64,000 nucleotides of DNA from Myrica gale (Eukaryota > Streptophyta > Magnoliopsida > Fagales > Myricaceae): NCBI GenBank assembly GCA_963930655.1, contig OZ005609.1, forward strand, positions 19,169,001-19,233,000, in the 5' to 3' direction. Within the stretch, counting starts at the first letter, position 1. Each line of letters opens with the position of its first letter. Under the pieces are notes generated by a model, which searched no databases, was not told the DNA's origin, and saw nothing but the letters and a program-made list of their open reading frames with translations. This document shows positions 59,969-64,000 of this stretch, one piece after another. The translations under genes and the position numbers were made by a program.

Positions 59969-59973
59969 TAAAC

Positions 59974-60772
59974 ATGTACTCAAATTAATATCGATAAAAC
60001 AATAAAATAGTGTCAGATTGAACATTATTTATCAAAATCCAAAATAATAGAGATTAATTCCGTTAAAAACAAACTTTTAGTTGTAGAAAATCTCTTTTAA
60101 AAAATAGATGGTTCATTATCATCAAAATCAAAGGAACTACGGTTATCATGTAATCTTGGAACTAACATATTCAATTATTTTCCCTCATTTAGTTGTTTTA
60201 TAAAAATATACAAAATTAGACAAATCATTGATTTTTGCCCATAGATATTGAGCTTACTTAACCTATGATGTTCCCCAAAAGAAAATTTGATTTACAAAAA
60301 ACTTTTACTTAGTTTGTTTTCTGAAATATAATAGAGTTTTTACTGTTGACTTAAAAGCTTTTTACTTTGACCTTATTTTATGTGCTTGCTAAATATATGA
60401 AAATAAATAAAACAAATTAGAAAATGTATTCTACTAGGAAACAAACAGACCAAATAGAAATTAAAATATAAAAAAAAACAAGGCTTATGTTTAATAAATC
60501 CATCCATTATAATTAGGACATGTTCATTTTCAACATTTTTATAGAATTTGCATCCTACTTTTTAACATTACAAAAACACGCATTTCAATACAATTCATTA
60601 TTATTTTTTTTACACACATAAATATAAGTCAATATCTTCTACGCGCATGCCAATAGAACTCAAACATCACCTAAAAATTTTCAAAATACATAGAATCTTA
60701 AAATTTTTACAAAAGGGTGCCTTAAGTTTATCGGGCTTAACAATTTTAATACTTCCCTATTATTTACGAATT
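59974..60772. other. AT-rich intergenic sequence
   Basis: No frame or clear repeat border. It precedes the eS28 promoter. Confidence 0.4.
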
Positions 60773-60778
60773 GGCCCA
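60773..60778 (-). promoter_or_regulatory. Site II-type TGGGCC element upstream of eS28 leader
   Basis: GGCCCA at 60773-60778 (inside TTGGCCCATT) lies about 75 bp before the inferred leader. Site II elements are characteristic of plant ribosomal protein promoters. Function is inferred from position. Confidence 0.45.
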
Positions 60779-60849
60779 TTCGATTGAAATTTAAAAAAAA
60801 TAAAATCCAATTTAGTTACACATCCTTGCACGTGTAATACAAGTGCGAG

Positions 60850-60977
60850 CTCTTTCTCCTTCACGTCCCTAGCTTCCTTTCTCTCCAGCGGCAGATTCTT
60901 CCCAATCTTGCCTTACAAAAACTTACCATTACAAAAATCTGCCACTCCTTTCAGATCTTGCTTCGACATACCAAGAG
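60850..60977 (+). other. RPS28: 5' UTR exon of eS28 gene with donor site
   Basis: A pyrimidine-rich leader (CTCTTTCTCC, CTTTCTCTCC) ends CCAAGAG followed by donor GTAAAG at 60978. Together with the acceptor at 62773 this gives a 1796-bp leader intron, a common arrangement in plant ribosomal protein genes. The exon contains no ATG, so the start must come from the downstream exon. The 5' end is estimated. Confidence 0.6.
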
Positions 60978-61566
60978 GTAAAGATTTTCATCCCACCCTT
61001 TTGAGTGTTGTTATCTGATTTTCCTATTCTATTTCTAGGAATTTTTTCATTTATATTCTCTGATCCTAATGTATTGTTACCTTCTAAGTGCTCGGAATCT
61101 GTTTTCTTCTTCTCCTTCTCCTTTTTGGATTTGGAAGAACCTCTTTTTCTCTTTCTCTCTGTGTGTGTGAAGATGCAATTTTGACTAGAAAAATTATAGA
61201 AACAGCTTTGTAGATGGAGACTCGAGCATCATCGCGGTCGAAAAGGGCACAGATTTCTCGTTGTCTTTGATCCTGCTTCTTTCTCTATTCTATTTTCGAT
61301 TGTATTCGTGTAGGAGTGTTTGATTGCTGGGGAAACTGGTGAAAGGTGCTGATTTCTTTATTTTGAAGAAAATGTGAATATTGATTCTTCCCCAAAACGT
61401 TTTCTTTGTTTTTAAGCTGATTTGAAGTGGAGCTTGAACTCGGCTCTTTTGTATGGTTACGCTCGAACTTGAACCGAATTCGATATTGGTGGATTTTTGT
61501 CGAGCTGAGCTCAAACGCCATTTCTAAAGCTCGATTCAAGCCGAGCTCGAGCAAGTTATTAAAATT

Positions 61567-61567
61567 G

Positions 61568-61612
<45 letters not shown>
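61567..61612. repeat. (AT)n microsatellite in eS28 leader intron
   Basis: An uninterrupted run of alternating A and T, about 46 bp. Confidence 0.95.
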
Positions 61613-61614
<2 letters not shown>

Positions 61615-61616
61615 GG

Positions 61617-62190
61617 ATGTTTGGAAAGATTTTTAAGATTTTGATAGAATTGTGAATATTTATGTAGATTGTAGTTTTATAGTTTTTGTGTAAAAGTTGG
61701 TGAAATGTTTTAAAGATATTTAATTTTTATTGGAGTTTGTAAAAAGTTGTAGAGAGAGATGAATTGATGTAATTGTTTAATAAAAAAAGGGTCCAAGGGT
61801 TTGGTGTGGTGGTAAGGCTTCGGCTTGGGTTCTAACATGTCCCAAGTTCGAGCCCCAACATCCCCATTATCGTCCTTGACTTACTTGCTCCCTGGGTTGT
61901 GGGGTCGGTCCAGGGGGCCGGGGTTTGTACTTCAGGGTTGGGCCAAAAGGGTCCGACTTTGGGGAATTTCCTCGTCATCAAAAAAAAAAAGTATTGAAAT
62001 TAGGAGAAAAATATTTGTTATAATTTTTTTAAAAAAAAAATATTGAAGTTTGTGTGAAAAGTTGTTGAAGATTGTGTAAAAAATATTAGTGTTTGTGTAT
62101 AAATTTTTAAGATTTTGAATGTTCGTTTTATACATTTGTTGAATCCTATTGTATTCTAAAATATTTTTGCAAAGAACATGCCCATATTCT
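61617..62190. mobile_element. MITE interrupted by a SINE, in eS28 leader intron
   Basis: 61617-61789 and about 61991-62190 together match, inverted, the MITE at 19379-19640 (shared GATGTAATTGTTTAATAAAA and GAATGTTCG-type ends). The intervening piece is the SINE. Confidence 0.6.
61790..61990 (+). mobile_element. tRNA-derived SINE
   Basis: An A-box-like TGGTGTGGTGGTAAGG (from about 61803) and a B-box-like AAGTTCGAGCCCC (about 61843) are spaced as in a pol III promoter. The body is GC-richer than its surroundings and ends GTCATCAAAAAAAAAA. It lies in sense orientation in the eS28 leader intron. No clear target duplication because the flanks are A-rich. Confidence 0.7.
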
Positions 62191-62774
62191 TTCTATTTTG
62201 GCATATAATGGATTTATATGTCGCATGTATAATCAAATCAATACAACAAGTGTTTTGTGGAGACAAATTGATATAAGTTAAAAAAGAGAAAATTAGGGAT
62301 AACGTCAGATGTTTGGTCGGAATACTATTTTAGATAACTGGTTTTATTCTACAGTTGGCACTACGTCATTCGTTCACATTGTGTTCTAGGAACGTTTCTG
62401 TAAAGAGGGACTCAAAGCCTTGTTTATTTGTCGCACTTATAACTCGAATTTAGTTGTGTTTGTTGCTGAGGGCGAAAGCAAATATTTAATGCAGGGGAAA
62501 CGGACATAGCATAGGATTGAAATTACTAGGGGTTGATTGGATCAATTGCAGGGTGATATTGGATTGGATTCTCTGGTTACTACTGACTTGCATGCCTTCG
62601 TCCTAAGTTAGCTATGTTTCTTGTTGATCCCAGAAACAGCGTCTTTTAAATACATTGTTGCAATTATTTCTTTCTGTCTCTGATGTTGCAAGGAAGCCTA
62701 TTCTTCAAGATATTGCACAGATACCCATATTTTCTTGCTTGTTTGTGTATAATTTTATTCGTTCCCCATGCAGC

Positions 62775-62972
62775 ATAGAATCTCAAGTGAAGCACGCAGT
62801 TGTGGTGAAGGTTATGGGTAGGACTGGATCGAGGGGTCAGGTGACTCAAGTGCGAGTCAAGTTTCTGGATGACCAGAACCGTTTCATTATGAGGAATGTG
62901 AAGAGACCCGTGAGGGAAGGTGATATCCTTACCCTTCTTGAGTCTGAAAGGGAAGCAAGAAGGTTGCGTTGA
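62775..62972 (+). CDS. RPS28: 40S ribosomal protein eS28, start codon position is ATA (possible pseudogene)
   Basis: The exon follows the acceptor CCCCATGCAG (AG at 62772-62773) and encodes 65 codons plus TGA, exactly the plant eS28 length. Recognised stretches include [20 protein letters not shown] and the C-terminus [14 protein letters not shown]. eS28 is a small-subunit protein located at the mRNA exit region of the ribosome. Two changes stand out. The codon where ATG is expected is ATA (62775-62777), and the glycine expected in NVKGPVREGD is AGA (Arg, codon 44). No in-frame ATG lies upstream before a stop; the next in-frame ATG is codon 14 (62814-62816), inside the OB fold. There are no stops or indels and the intron is retained, so this is not a processed copy. 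It may be a recently dead paralogue, or translated from a non-AUG or internal start. Confidence 0.85.
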   Translation: MESQVKHAVVVKVMGRTGSRGQVTQVRVKFLDDQNRFIMRNVKRPVREGDILTLLESEREARRLR

Positions 62973-62999
62973 TGGCCCCCCCCCCACCTTCTATCTGCT

Positions 63000-64000
63000 C
63001 AGTTTTGATGTCTCTATATTGATGTTTTCTTCTGGTAGTTAATTGATGGCACTGTTAGTTTTATCGAGATTTTAGCTTGGATTATATTTTTGGGTGGAGT
63101 ATAAGGACTTGTTTTGCCAATGTGATATTTGTATTGGATAGTTGAATTTTCTATCTTGGAAGACTAAGCTTGCGTTTGTTATGCCACTTTTGAGGATATA
63201 TAACTATGAGGTTCATTGATGATCTCTGTATAACTGTGTGCTATCATGACACTCCAAACTGCTCAACTCCTACGCAGATTATCACTTGGTCATAACCCCA
63301 AAAGTTTTTTTCTGGATTTTATTGGTCCTATAGCCATATAAAGGTATTGATTAGAAGTTACAACACAATGCTCATCTGATCTAGCGTCAAGTGGGTTATA
63401 GGCCAAATATGACAAAATTGGTCTTTGAAAAAATATTTTGGTCAGCTTAACCATAACATAATTCAATATATTGCTGTCAACTTACAGGGATTCAAAGACA
63501 AAGAAAAAGAAAAATCTGGAAGAATTAAAAAAAAAGAATTATAAATACTCAAAAGAAAGTCATAGCCAGAGAGCTGATACGGGTTGGACAACGATGGTGA
63601 CTTGACTGGGTCTTTGTCTGCAATGTTTGACTTTCAGCCCCTCAAGAGCTGATACGGGTGGACTACCATTACCTTGTAAGTTGAACCAAGAAACAAACAG
63701 ACTAACTAGATTGAGAGGAAAGAAGCGGGGACTTCTACCGGAAAGGAATGGGCAGTCACCCAAACTGTTAGAATTATCATCTCGCGAAATCTTTGAAGGT
63801 GAGAAGAAGGAGATGTAGAGAGCCAAATGCTAGAGGTGGAGAATAATAATTTTTTCAAGGGAACAAAGGAGCAATAGATGTTCTATCTAATTGAGACAAT
63901 ACAGAAGATTGTCAATAACAGTGGCACTGTCATCTTGAAACAACAAGTTGTTGATTTTGAGGTCAACTACTTTAGAAAGGGCTAACAATGTTGCCTCCGC
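63000..64000. other. eS28 3' UTR and downstream sequence
   Basis: A run of 10 C at about 62976-62985 follows the stop. The first 200 bp probably hold the 3' UTR. Beyond that I see no gene; AGAGCTGATACGGGT occurs twice (63571 and 63646), a small direct repeat. Confidence 0.35.

Noticed and set aside
62655-62774. Upstream in-frame extension of eS28 ([18 protein letters not shown] and onward)
   Set aside because: It has no ATG, lies before a good 3' splice site with a pyrimidine-rich lead, and is not part of any eS28; it is intron.

Overview
This is a repeat-rich nuclear segment of a flowering-plant genome. It is almost certainly a eudicot; the species cannot be told from the sequence. The evidence is spliced genes with GT-AG introns, plant-type orthologues, and many plant transposon classes: Ty3/gypsy, Ty1/copia, L1-type LINE, hAT, Mutator-like, TRIM, tRNA-derived SINE and MITE elements. 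Most of the short open frames in the window are chance frames or transposon debris.

Three host genes and one host pseudogene can be supported. (1) A CXIP4-like CCHC zinc-knuckle protein lies on the minus strand, with an uninterrupted 324-residue CDS at 11436-12410 and a 5' UTR intron. (2) A protein phosphatase 2A regulatory subunit B'' lies on the plus strand. It has 12 coding exons over 24205-38633, every junction keeps frame, and the product is 539 aa. (3) A ribosomal protein eS28 gene lies on the plus strand, with a 5' UTR exon near 60850-60977, a 1.8 kb intron and a coding exon at 62775-62972. Its expected ATG is ATA and a glycine that I recall as conserved in the family is arginine. (4) A broken PTAR1-like protein prenyltransferase alpha-repeat gene lies on the minus strand at 19791-21830.

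Layout. 0.37-3.9 kb is a 3.5 kb solo LTR. 4.1-4.7 kb is a tandem array, followed by hAT-derived sequence to about 7.8 kb. 9-17 kb holds the CXIP4 gene, foldback elements, MITEs and hAT and LTR scraps. 18.4-22.4 kb holds a LINE 3' end, MITEs and the PTAR1-like pseudogene. 23.2-23.8 kb is a long-TIR Mutator-like element just upstream of the PP2A gene. 24.2-38.6 kb is the PP2A gene, whose long introns 4, 6 and 10 hold LINE tails, a TRIM, MITEs, a decayed copia fragment and possible organelle-like DNA.

40-57 kb is a nested transposon cluster. A hAT relic carries an internal tandem duplication, and one copy of that duplication took a second Mutator-like element. A LINE is split by a second 3.5 kb solo LTR. 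A Ty3/gypsy element is split by a copia solo LTR and abutted by a copia element with a decayed gag. 57.8-60.0 kb is a complete non-autonomous LTR retrotransposon with its target-site duplication. 60.8-63.0 kb is the eS28 gene, with a SINE-in-MITE and a long AT tract in its leader intron.

The strongest second-look items are these: the two solo LTRs with matching termini but different internal arrays of promoter-like motifs; the long-TIR element family with an internal empty-site control; the nested insertions whose host reading frames rejoin; and the eS28 copy with a lost start codon. Exon borders, target-site duplications and codon changes were read directly from the sequence. Family names come from recognised protein motifs. 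Activity and expression are inference.
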